This document shows, piece after piece, positions 21,701 to 32,718 of a stretch of 64,000 nt of DNA. Location: assembly GCA_027922465.2 (NCBI GenBank), contig BQMF02000031.1:1178001-1242000 (forward strand). The letters run 5' to 3'. The notes under the pieces were generated by a model. That model did no database searches and had not been told where the DNA came from. It saw nothing but the letters and a program-made list of their open reading frames with translations. Position numbers and translations under genes: made by a program. The stretch comes from Turritopsis dohrnii. Its lineage: Eukaryota; Cnidaria; Hydrozoa; Anthoathecata; Oceaniidae. How positions within the stretch are numbered: position 1 is the first letter of the stretch; each line of letters begins with the position of its first letter.

Positions 21701-23753
21701 AACACATGAAAGATTGACTTTTCACTAAAAAATTGTTTACTTATATTACCTGAAAATCTCAAGTGCATCAGAATATGACAATGGATGAACAGGTATTTTC
21801 GGAGTGTCAATTTTATCTTCATCAGTCCTATAAATGCCATCTAAAAAAGAAATTCTGAAAATGGAGCATTTCTGTTTCATCGAAAGATGTACAAATTAAT
21901 ATCATACCTATGGCAGGATAACCAAGAGTCTGCGGATCTGCATCCAAATGATTGATAGTTCCTCTTTGCACACCATCAGGTGGAAGCCACCAGCTATGAG
22001 GATACTTCACAGAACCAAGAGAATAATCAACAGGATCAGAATATATTATCATTCCTTTAGCACCTGCTGCTTCTGCAAGTTTAACCTATCAATAGATTTG
22101 TTAAATTATATATTATCTAATCTGCAATGTGTGTAACACATTTAATCGTGGTCATATAGTGGCAGTTAAACCACACAAGACACATTCACGATAGTATAAT
22201 AGTATAATAGCATATGTGGCATTTGACGTCAGTTTTTTTATGATCATGGGGTACCATTGCATTGCATCCCCAATCGAACGCGATGTTTTTGGGGAAACAT
22301 CTCAACAACCAATAGGGATAACTGATGTTTTTTAGGGTCTGCCATATGGGTGATAGAGTGACGCAACACTTGGGGCTAATTTCATTTGGTACTGTGGCTA
22401 TGACGTCATCAAAATATTTGATCGATGATATCTTTGCAACGGTTGATCGGAGCAAACAACCCCATACATTTTTTTTAATCAGTTTTTTTGAGCTCTACAA
22501 CATGGGTACATTATCCAGTCATAATTCCGTGATTTAATTTTTAGTCACGGGCTACACACAAGGGGAATGCAGGATTTCCGCACATCGTTTTCGAAATTAA
22601 AGACGTAAAAAACATTTACAGGAGTTGCTAGTTTATTTATTAATTGAAAAAAGCAATTGAAAGTATAAATCTATTGACATTGAGACTTGCGTGTTCATAA
22701 CACATAAAAACAGAAATCATGCGTTATCATCATGCAGTCACAAATTTGAACAAACCTTATTGGCTCTGAATATTTTTCCATATTTACATAGAAGTATTTT
22801 CCCTGTCAGACTAACATTCAGATTTTGAAGATATAGGAAATCCTGAACTCTTGCATAATTAACAAAAACCAGATCACCCTGAAAAAAAAATACTTTAGAA
22901 AGAACCTATTCGGAAAAAAAATAAATAGAAGCAATATGAAAGGTATTGCAAGCAACAATGGAAAATGTTTGTACTGAGAGTAAGGATAAGGGAGCACTCT
23001 CACAAGGCTAATGAAGTTTATAAATTAAAAAAATAACACAGTGTTGTTACAAAAAGTAAGAGAATAAAAAACTAATGATGCATTATGAAAATCCAAAAAT
23101 GAAAATAACATTGGCTTGCCATACCTCAACAGAACCACTAGCTGAATACGCATTAAATGGTACCACATGATCTATATCTTCTTCTGGAATTAAGACCGTC
23201 TCATTGGAACTACTGATAAATATTGTTTCATTAGTGGCTTTATCAATTATGCTTACGATTCCAGATGCTTCTGGTTCAGACAACATTACATTGTACTGTT
23301 TGATTTCAATGTCAGTTAGACCATAGCTCTTCCATAATCTCATGATTTCTTCTGCATGTTCTTGACTGTTGGGCCCACCAGCTCGATGTGATTTGCGAGT
23401 AAATGATCTACATTGTGAACAAAACAGATTAAGTTAAAAAATGCATCTGTTTTGTTAGCTTTGCAAAATATCGTTGTGAAGGTGCCTCAATCCAGATAGC
23501 TTTTTAAATACCGTAGGTTTTCTTTTATGGTGTTGTTGTTTATACTTCTTAATATGACATTGGGAAATAGGTCGTGACTCTTTGAAGATGAGTGGTGGGG
23601 ATTTGATTTTTTATGGATACCATACGCAACAGCATAACCAAGGATAAACCCAAGAATCACACACAGGGTGATGGTTAAAATTTTCCATCTTCGTGAATTG
23701 TGCTTTTTGACATCCTCATACAAAATTTCTTTGCTGCCGCCATCATTAATCAT
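18780..23753 (-). CDS. FOLH1: Glutamate carboxypeptidase II / NAALADase (M28B), 17 exons, complete
   Basis: A type II membrane zinc peptidase that removes C-terminal glutamate from peptides such as NAAG or folyl-poly-glutamate outside the cell. Exons: 23753-23512, 23407-23125, 22878-22756, 22085-21908, 21840-21750, 21559-21485, 21417-21329, 21257-21138, 21025-20943, 20808-20748, 20674-20607, 20520-20432, 20153-20063, 19725-19464, 19384-19294, 19218-19126, 18957-18780. All introns are GT-AG, phases fit, and the total is 2217 nt (738 residues; human about 750). A membrane anchor lies at residues 25-46, followed by a protease-associated region ([25 protein letters not shown]). All zinc/catalytic positions are present: [23 protein letters not shown] (general base and ligand), LNVDSA, and TYHS. 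The dimerisation domain follows in the last exons. NAALAD2 or NAALADL1 orthology is possible; the family is very secure. Confidence 0.95.
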
Positions 23754-23821
23754 TATTATGCAGTATATTATACTGCAAATTCAAATTCAATCACTATGAG
23801 TTACAAAAAAAAATTTAAACT

Positions 23822-24060
23822 TGCAGCAGTGCCAAATTGGCAAAATGTTTGGCTGGCACACCAGAGGCTCTGGGTTCCAGTCCCCTTCTAGCCGAACACA
23901 AATTCTACCAGGAGCAGATTCCCTGGTGATACCACTACAAGCCCATTCCCCTGGGAAATCTTTAGATGCTTCGGGGTCAATAAGGCTTAAGGGGTAACTC
24001 AGTAATTAGTGCCTCTGAAATGACCCGTCCATAGTCAATATACTCGCCTCAATCACAGTG
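23822..24060 (+). repeat. Probable tRNA-derived SINE between FOLH1-like and NDUFA5
   Basis: The stretch has a B-box-like GGTTCCAGTCC about 60 bases into a GTGCCAAATTGGCAAAATG head, followed by GC-richer sequence unlike the neighbourhood (ATTCCCTGGTGATACC, GGGTCAATAAGG). No clear tail or target duplication, so this is tentative. It fills most of the 511-base gap between the two minus-strand genes. Confidence 0.4.
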
Positions 24061-24264
24061 TTTTTAGTCAACTTTGAAGATAAATGATCTAGTAAATCCA
24101 GTAAAATTGGCTATAATTCAGAATTGCAAAACTTTTAATGAATTAGAGCAAAGTAAAAATAAATTTTGCAAGAACAAAAATTAAAAAAACAAACTAGAAT
24201 GAAACGAGAATGTACATTATATATATTCATCACTCAACACATTACAAAGGAAATATTTCCTAGA

Positions 24265-24606
24265 CTAAGACCATTGTCCTTCTGGAGCTGTTGATTCAGG
24301 TGCTTCCCATGGCTTCCACTCATTGAAACTTTCAGCTAAACTAAGCTCATCTTTAGCTTGCTCAATAACCTCTTCTATTTGACCGCAGTTGATTTGTTTT
24401 TCCATTCTAGAGATTTCTTCTTCTGAATTAACAACATTTAATCGACTTTTAGTAATTTCTTCAACTTGCTGACGGTAAGACGATGACTTAGGCATTGATT
24501 CAAGTACAGCCAACGTTTTTGTATATAAAGATATTAAAGAACTTTTTGGATTTTGAGCCACTGCCAGTCCAACCATTTGAGTTGACTTTTTAATGTATTG
24601 AGCCAT
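24265..24606 (-). CDS. NDUFA5: NADH dehydrogenase (ubiquinone) 1 alpha subcomplex subunit 5
   Basis: A 113-residue accessory subunit of mitochondrial respiratory complex I, on the matrix arm. The frame has the family's landmarks: an N-terminal KKST..VGLAV stretch, LYTKTLAVLESMPKSSSYR, EEITKSRL, IEEVIEQAKDELSLA, and the C-terminal EWKPWEAPE block. Length matches the family (about 115). No targeting peptide is apparent, as is usual for this subunit. The coding sequence is in one exon. TTTGTAG about 17 bases before the ATG on the minus strand could be the acceptor of a 5' UTR intron. It lies upstream of the FOLH1-like gene on the same strand. It could be a retrocopy, but the frame is undamaged and there is no poly(A) trace. 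Confidence 0.93.
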   Translation of the reverse strand: MAQYIKKSTQMVGLAVAQNPKSSLISLYTKTLAVLESMPKSSSYRQQVEEITKSRLNVVNSEEEISRMEKQINCGQIEEVIEQAKDELSLAESFNEWKPWEAPESTAPEGQWS

Positions 24607-25031
24607 TGTTTATTTTCAAATCTACAAAGATACACAAATGTATATTAATGGTTCTTATGTTTTTAAGCTTTGAGGACAAAGAATCAAATTTTCATGTTAT
24701 TACAACAAAACAATTTATACTTCAATTGTATAAAAACTGTTGTGTTGCATGCTCAGAAATCAGCTTCCTCATTCATTCATCTTTTCTTAAAATTTGTATT
24801 ATATTATAACAATTTTTATAGAAGAGATAATTAGAAAAACATTTTTCTTCCTTTTGTTTATGTTCTCTTTATATTTTTAATTTTGCTAGTATAGCGAAGT
24901 ATTAGTATCGTCGTTCTATGTATCTCCGTGACATTTTGGACGATCTCACTAAAGTAAATAATTGCATATAAAAGCCATGTCCGCACACACCTTAGCAATA
25001 AAATCTTTTGTTGACTTTCAGGCTGACTAAC
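24607..25031. other. NDUFA5 upstream spacer
   Basis: About 420 AT-rich bases that should hold the NDUFA5 promoter and 5' UTR. No individual element could be assigned. Confidence 0.4.
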
Positions 25032-25268
25032 GGGCTAAATTTGGACCAAACTATGAAAGTTCTCGGATTTTCATAAAAATTTGCACAAAGCACAATTAAA
25101 AGGTGCTGATTTCGAATTTGACAGTCATTTTGTCAAATTTGGCCAAAATGAAGCAATTCGGGCCAAATTTGGACCAAATTATGAAAGTTCTCCAATTTTC
25201 ATAAAAATTTGCACAAAGCACAATTGAAAGGTGCTGATTTCGAATGTGACAGTCATTTCGTCAAAGAA
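25032..25268. repeat. 128-bp tandem duplication
   Basis: Two head-to-tail copies starting GGGCTAAATTTGGACCAAA (25032) and GGGCCAAATTTGGACCAAA (25160) share AAAATTTGCACAAAGCACAA and GGTGCTGATTTCGAAT. The same sequence family appears in the inner arms of the foldback element at 44873-47122. Confidence 0.85.
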
Positions 25269-25436
25269 TTGGGCAATTTGGCAATGCTTTTGAGAATGTT
25301 TTATAATTGTTAAGAGTAGATTTGTGTAATTGTGACACCGTCCTGAAGACTTTAAGCCAAATTTGAGACGAATAAGTTTTGATTTTGTTTTGTATAATTG
25401 CGAGTTGAAATTCTGCTACTGTTATCAACTATTGTA

Positions 25437-26535
25437 CAGGCCTTGTCAGGAAGAAAAAGGGCGGCGTGCGACTACCGCACGCCTGAATTTAAAACTTCAA
25501 AAATATTTTTAGGCGTGTGATGGAGTGCGAAGCTTAAAAAGATTATATACATTCGTTCTTGTAACGTAAAAAAACAGCTGGCACTGTCTAGACGCAGCGG
25601 AATTTATTTAAATATTCGTTTACTTTAAAGTACCAGTTGTATATCAAAAAGGCTTTTATTAATCTTGTTCATGAAAAAAGGTTTTCTATTTATTAATCTT
25701 CTTGAAAAGAAGTTTTCGATGACGTTATCGACCACGACGAAAAGAGATAATAATTTCTTTCATGTGTTATTAAGAAAGTCGAATATGAAATTTACATTCG
25801 AAAACGTGTTTATCAATTTATATCACATCACGTTGCAGCATGTTTCGCAATATTGAAACAGAAATTGTCACCTGTCTTTGCTTATAGATATTTTTTCGAA
25901 TGGAGCACGTAAAATTTTTTTCTTCTCGTGCTTAAATATTTTCAAAGACAGTTGACAGCTTTTGGGAATACTATCGTGACGTCTTAAAATGAATGAAAAT
26001 GAATGATCATTTTTTTCAAAAGTTATCGAAGAAACTTTTTTATATTGTGCAGTCGATCAATGTTTGATAATGAATGAATTTTCATTTCTTTTCTCAAAAG
26101 ATCAAAGATTATGAAAGCGCGATTTTCCTTCATAATTGTTAATTACATGTACGATCAAATGCGTTCGTGAACAGATTGCTTGTCTGCGTTTTCTTATACT
26201 TTGACGACCCCACTAGTTCTCTTATTGAAAGATTTATTCTCTAGCCACAGAGGACTTCAGGTTTAAACATTATCAGACAAGAAAAGTTAAGACTGCGAGA
26301 GCAACCTTTAATGTATTGACGCCAGTCCTTGTGTTTGGGGTTCACAAGTTTAAACGTGCCCCACTTGTTTGTAAAAGATTAGGCAGACATACAAAATTTC
26401 AGGCGTGCGTGCGGTCGATCGCACGCCACATATAAAAAACGTTAAAACAGCCGTGCGAACAACCGCACGCCTCGAAGAATTCAGGCGTGTGTGGGGTGTG
26501 CAAGTGCGATCGCACGCCTCTCCTGACAAGGCCTG
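25437..26535. mobile_element. Non-autonomous DNA transposon, 1099 bp, 15-bp perfect TIRs, 6-bp TSD
   Basis: Ends are CAGGCCTTGTCAGGA (25437-25451) and its exact complement (26521-26535), flanked by the direct repeat ATTGTA (25431-25436 and 26536-26541). Both subterminal regions carry palindromes of the form GGCGTGCG-spacer-CGCACGCC: one at 25463-25483 and three in 26400-26520. No transposase is encoded; the short frames are AT-rich chance ORFs. Superfamily not assigned. Confidence 0.88.
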
Positions 26536-26541
26536 ATTGTA

Positions 26542-27144
26542 TCTCACAGTTCTATGAACAGTATATATTTGTTAGAATTGTGAGAATGCAATATAGCGAA
26601 ATTTTCGACTTGAAAGTCGTCTTGTTTGATTTTCATTTTCTCCTTTTTTTATGAAATATAATTTCAAATTTTCCATTTTTTCAAATTATTAAAGTTACAA
26701 GTAAACCTCTATAGATTAATTGTGAAAACTTAAAATATTATACACCCCAATGTTAGAGTTGTAAAATTGAAAACGTTCAAAAAGTTCTGACCTTAAAGGT
26801 ATCTTTTACAGTGGCATCTATATTTCAACCTGGAGTCCTTTAAATGGGTAAAAATGCAACAAACTATTTTGAACATAGTCATATAAGCATGATTGAAAGT
26901 TAGCTTGCTCATCTAGAGGATAATCACAACTTGTGGGGAAGATTTGATGATCACCGTTTGCATGACGAAAAGTTAAAATCATTTCTACTTTTCATTGAGA
27001 GAACATCTTCACTGCGTTGATCAGTTTTACTTAAAAATCGTCTAGTGGAGATCCGGCATTAATTGTGAATTCAATCTACAGTACATTACCAATCTACCAG
27101 TACACAGTACTGGTACAGTACAGTACATTACCAATCTACAGTAC
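26542..27144. other. Spacer with short CAGTACATTACC repeats at its end
   Basis: No gene. From about 27070 the motif CAATCTACAGTACATTACC is repeated imperfectly several times up to the LINE insertion point. Confidence 0.5.
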
Positions 27145-27154
27145 ATTACCACAT

Positions 27155-28421
27155 CACATACATTACCACTTTTCTCTGATCACCAGTATGGTTTCCGTTC
27201 TGGCCGTTCCACTGCTGATGCTGTGACCGTCATCTCTGAACGGATATGCCAGTCCCTCAATGCATGTGGTGAGACACGAGCTATTGCTCTTGACATCTTC
27301 AAGGCATTCGACAAGGTTTGGCATCGTGGCCTTCTTCACAAGTCTTATGGCATTTCTGGTTCACTCTTGAATCTTATTAAGTCCTTTCTTAGTGGCAGGA
27401 GTATTAAGGTGGTTCTCGATGGTCATTTGTCTTCTTCTTACTCTATTAATTCAGGGGTGCCTCAAGGTTGTGTCCTTGGTCCAACCCTCTTTCTCATTTT
27501 CATCAACGACCTTCCCGATTGTATTCTCAGTAAACTTGCTATTTACGTTGACAACCTTTACTCGTCTCTTGAAAGGACTAAGGAGTTGTTTGATAAGGTT
27601 GAAATGGCTGCTGAGTTGGAGGACGATCTTAGGACAGTAGTTGAATGGGGTCAGAAATGGTTGGTTTCCTTCAATGCTTTGAAAACTAAGCTTCTCTCTA
27701 TTAATCGCTTCAGGGACCCTGTAATTCCTTCTGTTCTTATGAACGGAAGTGAGCTCGCAGAGTCATCTCATGTTCGTCTTCTAGGCTTAACCTTCACAAA
27801 GAATTTCACATGGAATTCTTACATCAAGTCCATTGCTAAATCTGCTGCTATGAAGGTTGGCTCACTTTTTCGGGTCCGTCACTTACTTTCGGCTGAATCT
27901 ATCATTTACATGTTTAAGGCCACTATTCGCCCTTGTCTTGAGTACTGCTGCCACCTTTGGGCTGGAACCTCTGCTCATTGTCTTCATCTTCTCGATCGTA
28001 TTCAGAAGCGCTTAGTTAACTTAGTTGGCCCTGATCTCTGTGCTAATCTTCATCCCCTCTCAAATCGGAGAAACGTTTCTTCCCTGTCTCTTTTCTATAA
28101 ATACTTTCATGGGCATTGTTTGGATGACTTACCCCTTCTCCTAAGATTTTCTCTCGGAACACTCGTCTCTCTTCGAATTCTCATCCTTTGACTGTTCAGG
28201 TCCCAGCATGCCATAAGAACTTTTATTCATCTAGCTTTTTCCCTCGGACTGCTTGTCTCTGGAATTCTCTCCCTTGTTGTTTTCCTGCTGATCTGCAATC
28301 TTTTAAATCCAGAGGTTAACTGCCACCTTGCTCTGTCTTTATAACTCTTCTTCCTTTTCTCATCTCTCTCATCTGTCTTTATAAACTGTTCTTCCTTTTC
28401 TCATCTTGCAACTCTCTGCCT

Positions 28422-28466
<45 letters not shown>
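27155..28466 (+). mobile_element. 5'-truncated LINE with poly(A) and 10-bp target duplication
   Basis: The element starts just before RT motif DHQYGFRSGRST, ends in about 42 As (28425-28466), and is flanked by ATTACCACAT at 27145-27154 and 28467-28476. Only the RT and C-terminal regions remain. Confidence 0.88.
27181..28317 (+). pseudogene. LINE reverse transcriptase, inactive
   Basis: The frame runs as RT (ALDIFKAFDKVWHRGLL, GVPQGCVLGPTLFLIFINDL, LLGLTFTKNFTWNSYI, CLEYCCHLWAG) to a shift near 28160. The true C-terminus (PACHKNFYSSSFFPRTACLWNSLP) continues in another frame to a stop near 28317. The catalytic box reads YVDNLYSS in place of YADD, losing the second metal-binding aspartate, and appears to lack residues there. 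This is a dead copy of a clade different in sequence from the 8.6-kb LINE. Confidence 0.8.
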
Positions 28467-28469
<3 letters not shown>

Positions 28470-28476
28470 ACCACAT

Positions 28477-29150
28477 GATTATCTGAATGTTTTTCTTTTA
28501 TGGTTAAATTCCTAAAACTCTACCTTCTAGATCCTCCACTGTTGCTAAAGAAAAAACTAAGAATTTTCAAGCTATACATACACTTCAAGTAAAGATCGAA
28601 GTTAAAAAAAGACCTGTTTTCCTTAATTGGTTTTATTCACCAGTTTTCCTGTTGATATACAAAATTGTCATGCAAGAACAAAAGAAGAATAAATCATTTC
28701 CAAGTATTTTTTTATCATTCTATCACTCCATTGAGGATATAACGAAGTACACTTATACAACTTATAAAAAAGATTAATCATTTTGTAATGAGTTGATGAA
28801 CTCCAGAATATATAATTTTTTTTGGATCAGGATCAAGATTTTACTGGCAGTGTAATCCACTGATGCGGGCCTCCGTCAGGAATGTATAACTCAGGGCAGA
28901 GCACTTTAGACATAGGTATATGCTAGAAGACTCGATAGATGTGTGGTTTTTATTTGTTTATTTTAGGTACTTGTTCATTCTATCACTTTTTCTATTTATC
29001 TTATTATATAATAATCCTGTAACACTTTCCATTTCCTATTCCCAAGTTTCGAAGTTAAACTTCGTATATAATAAATTTTACCCGGGGATTCTAGTACATT
29101 ATATACATTATTATATTCTATAACTTCATAATTGCATTAGCATTCTACAG
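28477..29150. other. Spacer, nothing recognised
   Basis: AT-rich, with only short low-complexity frames. Confidence 0.45.
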
Positions 29151-29151
29151 T

Positions 29152-29238
29152 GTCGGAATTGAACTGTCACTTACCAGCTATCAGCTATCGTATTACAAGG
29201 CCACAGTCTAACCAAGTGAGCTATACACCCTTGATGAT
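29152..29238 (-). repeat. tRNA-Thr-like relic
   Basis: The minus strand reads GTATAGCTCACTTGG (A-box/D-arm), an anticodon-loop-like CTTGTAA (TGT) and CAGTTCAATTCCGACAC (B-box/T-arm). About 15 extra bases interrupt the region between the anticodon and T arms. A pseudogene or SINE head rather than a working tRNA. Confidence 0.5.
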
Positions 29239-29679
29239 GATATTATGATGAAGTCAATAATAGATGTATAAAAACAAACCATCACCAGGGTCCAGACTTG
29301 CAAACTGAACAAATAAGCCTGTGTAGACATCCCTTCCTCCTAATTACCAACACAAAACAAAGCATAATTCCCAACGTTCAAATTTCTCTCGATGTTGGAA
29401 GGTGTTGTTTAAACGTATGATTTTCTACACATTTTCCACACTTATAAACTGTCCACACTATATCCGCCATGGTACCCAAATCTTGTTTAGACCAGCGATT
29501 ACCAATCACCACTTTGCTTCTAGGCATCTTAACGCCCTTTCAAAGAACGCCATTATGTCATTAGAACACACTCATCATCTCTCTACGCGCAAGGAGGGAG
29601 AAAGTGAGAGAGATGCACAGTTTAGATTCGTTCGCCAAGAGCATGTTTCTGTTGTGTTCTTATCTTTTACACGTTTCAT

Positions 29680-29935
29680 TTAACACAGGCGTCTAGAATG
29701 AAATCGTTTTCATTCTAGACGCCTCGTAACGCAAGGCGTTAACGACCTAAAAATCTTCATTCTAGACGCCATGACGTTAAGGTGCGTTAAGGCTTAACGC
29801 CTTGGCGCTAAGCTTAACGTAATTTGGTACCCACTGCAAACGTGTTTAGCTTAACACCAAGGCGTCTAAGCTGCGTTAGGCTTAACACGGTGGTGTTAAG
29901 CTTAACACCGCCTAATGGGTACCAGGCTTTAGTGC
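29680..29935. repeat. Palindrome-rich repeat cluster
   Basis: A perfect 16-bp-arm hairpin (29688-29703 with 29708-29723, arm GGCGTCTAGAATGAAA) is followed by many nested GGCGTTAAG / CTTAACGCC half-palindromes up to 29930. GGTACCC/GGGTACC motifs lie near 29470, 29826 and 29920. It looks like the end, or all, of an inverted-repeat element. No target duplication was found. Confidence 0.6.
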
Positions 29936-30860
29936 TCTTCTTCTTTATATGATGGAGCTGATTGGTGTCGATTAGTAAATACTTCCCAAAGCGAATTATT
30001 TCTATTTAATTACTGCATTGGATGTTTGTTATCAAGTTAGTAATGTCATAATGTGTTATTTTTTTATACAAACTTCCTGTGATAGGATTTGGGGAAATGT
30101 TTTTAAGGGAAAAGTCACATGTTCAATTCTGAATTTTTTGGTAGCATAGGTGTTTGTAAATAAACATGATTTTCAGACTTTTTCGTGATATAATTATTGT
30201 TCCCCAGAAAAATCTCTAACGGATAAAAAATTGTTTTTGTTTAATTTGGCCACTCTTTAACTTCCAATCCAATGATAACGACACGGATGATGTCATTTTT
30301 GCTACTTTTTCCAAGTATTTAAGGAAATAGACAATTTCCATACTTTTTTGATTAATACTTTACTACTTATAATACTTTTTGGTCTATTGTTGAGGCTCTT
30401 TTAAATGGTATGAAAAACTTTCCAATTTAACAACCTTCATCTTACATACACCTCACCCAAAACTGTGGCGTCACGTCACGTGACAACATCGAATTAAATA
30501 GGTATCATGTCAAAATTGAAACTTGACCAAATATCAATCATAAAAAAATTGATCAGTTTGTTATTAAAATATTCCTGTCTAACAGTATACAGAAGTATAC
30601 AACGGGGTTTTGTCACAAGATGGAAGCTGGCTACGAATTGATTTTGTCATCGTAACCATCAAAGCCATGAAGATGTGCTGCTTCAATTCTACATACTGTA
30701 AGTGCAAGCTCTTCTAGGCTTCTTCCGATTGTGATGTTCTTCTGATGAAGGTTTTTCTCTTGGAAAAAAAGAATGAAACCGCGTCGTCTTATGAAAGGTG
30801 TACTAGCTTGTAACGTGTAACAAAAAAGATAGGGGATGTCAAGGTTTCGCTCCTTCATGG
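29936..30860. other. Spacer, nothing recognised
   Basis: AT-rich. The minus frame at 30631-30858 resembles no family. Confidence 0.45.
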
Positions 30861-31099
30861 TATGAAAGGAAGGTAACAGCTCGTTGTATTAGTTACACAG
30901 ACCCAGTTTGAAGGAAAACTCCGAACCAGGCGGGATTTGAACCCACGACCTAGGCATTCTAGTCCTATCGCTCTACCAACTGAGCTACCGGTTCATGTGG
31001 TGTTCAACCCTCATTATCGATATGTAACTAATGTTGCAGAGAAATCCATCTCTGACGTGATGTTATTGTAATACAACGAGCTGTTACCTTCCTTTCATA
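30861..31099. mobile_element. 239-bp element with perfect 31-bp TIRs carrying a tRNA-like gene
   Basis: Bases 30861-30891 and 31069-31099 are exact reverse complements (outer bases TATGAAAGGAAGGTAACAGC). TA at each edge is consistent with a TA target duplication. A nearly complete tRNA fold lies inside on the minus strand (separate entry). No protein is encoded. Confidence 0.8.
30923..30994 (-). tRNA. tRNA-like gene, anticodon-loop CTAGAAT (AGA), probably not a standard tRNA-Ser
   Basis: The minus strand begins GAACCGG and ends CTGGTTC, giving a 7-bp acceptor stem with one G-T pair. The D arm GCTC/GAGC, a short anticodon stem TAGG/CCTA with an A-G closing mismatch, and the T arm GTGGG-TTCAAAT-CCCGC are all present in 72 bases. 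The anticodon would be AGA (serine), but the long variable arm of tRNA-Ser is missing. I therefore favour a tRNA-derived sequence carried by the surrounding inverted-repeat element, with Pol III A and B boxes preserved. Confidence 0.55.
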
Positions 31100-31194
31100 G
31101 AGGATGTCATTTTCAAATATTTTCGTTTTGTTTTTAAGTTTGTGTTTCTTCACAAATTAAATTATTTCTAAAGTTTGTAAGCATGTAAACATTT

Positions 31195-32370
31195 TAACAA
31201 CATAACAACAAAAGACGATCCAACTGAACTGACAGAAGCACTGAACTTCATCAAGGAGTTAAAAACCTCAAGTGACCTAGATATCAAAACCACCCCTCCG
31301 CCAAAACCACCCTTCCGTCAAAACCACCCCTCCGTCAAAACCACCCCTCTGTCAAAACCACCCCTCCGGATGTAGAGGGACTAGTTATCACTGTCGCAAA
31401 AATTAAGAACGGGATAGCAGCCAACGATATCCCTATGGAATACATAAAATGTGCCATGAAAAGTCCAGAATTCCAGCTAGAGATGATTAGTTTATACGAA
31501 ACGATATGGAAAACCAACATGATACCTAAAATTGGATTCATTCGAATTTAATAACAATATGGAAAGGTGTATCCAAAGGTAGCTACAATACAGACCCCAA
31601 AGCATTCAGAGCTATACAAATAGGGTCATCCCTCTGCAAAATAATCGCTATACTCATAATAAATCGTTTAAAAAGTTGGTACGAAAAACAACTTCTAGAA
31701 CAACAACAAGGTTTTAGAACAGGGAGAGAAACTTCTGATAGAATATTTATTGTAAAGCGGATACAAATAACTGATAAAATGAAAATAATGTCCTCTTCAT
31801 TGATCTTATAGCGGTGTTTGATCATATCAAAAGGAACTGGACGTTCAAGTCTATCCAACAGCAATTTCAGCCTAAAGCAGATAAGAAATTGATTCAACTA
31901 TTGCAATCACTTTACTCATACACAACAACCGCTCTGATACAATCACCAAACGATATATTTGCATTAATTCTGGGAGTGAGACAAGGTGGCCACGAATCTC
32001 CTATACTATGCAATCTTTATATGAACTTTATATTGATGTCATGCGTATATTTGAAGAAGAATGCAAGGCAAAAGGCAAAATCAAACACTTATTCCTCAAC
32101 TACTATATTCCACAATACGTAACCGAATTTCATCTGGTATGGACGTCATTGACTGGATCAGCTACGCAGACGATATAGCGCCATTTTGCGAGGACCTCAA
32201 AAGCATGTAACTTAACATTCTATCAGAAACGCTAAGCAGATTTCACCTTGAGATGAATATACCAAAAACAAAATCAATCATTCTTAATCATCAATATCTG
32301 AATTCGAACAATCCATCTTCAATCTTTTTTATAAATGGCTTCTCAATAGATAATGTGTCTTGGCAGCCAA
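31195..32370 (+). pseudogene. Decayed LINE reverse transcriptase of a second clade
   Basis: Pieces in several frames: ELTEALNFIKELKTSSD, NGIAANDIPMEYIKCA, QIGSSLCKIIA, QQQGFRTGRETSDRIF, GVRQGGHESPILCNLYM, and SYADDIAPFCEDLKSM (catalytic box near 32160). This order is that of RTE-type or related endonuclease/reverse-transcriptase LINEs, and differs from the jockey/CR1-like copies elsewhere in the window. Stops, shifts and a minisatellite break it throughout. It ends some 350 bases before the copia element. Confidence 0.7.
31276..31370. repeat. 17-bp minisatellite inside the LINE relic
   Basis: Five tandem copies of CAAAACCACCCCTCCGT with single-base variants interrupt the LINE reading frame. 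Confidence 0.85.
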
Positions 32371-32718
32371 ATAACATTCGACGAACTATAGACTGGCAAT
32401 ACCGAAATTGAACTTCGCATTGTTTCCGCAAAATGACGAAAATTCGTTAAACCAGCTGTAGTTTTTTATTGTTTATTGTTAATGTATGATTTCAAAGATA
32501 AGATTGAAAGCATTTATTTTTGTATGTCCTCAGATGAACATCATTCCACTTCTGAAAATGATTGGTTAGATTAGTTAATGGTATATCGCACATACTATAA
32601 CTGGTTGAAAATCAACAAAGTTGGATCAACAACATAAGATGAATTTTATTGGCCTGCTTGGTTTGATGGAGTGTTAGTTCTAGACTTACACTGCCACGAT
32701 GATGAGTGAGATCAGGAG

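Noticed and set aside
30923..30994. A normal working tRNA-Ser(AGA)
   Set aside because: The long variable arm of tRNA-Ser is absent and the anticodon stem is short; kept only as tRNA-like.
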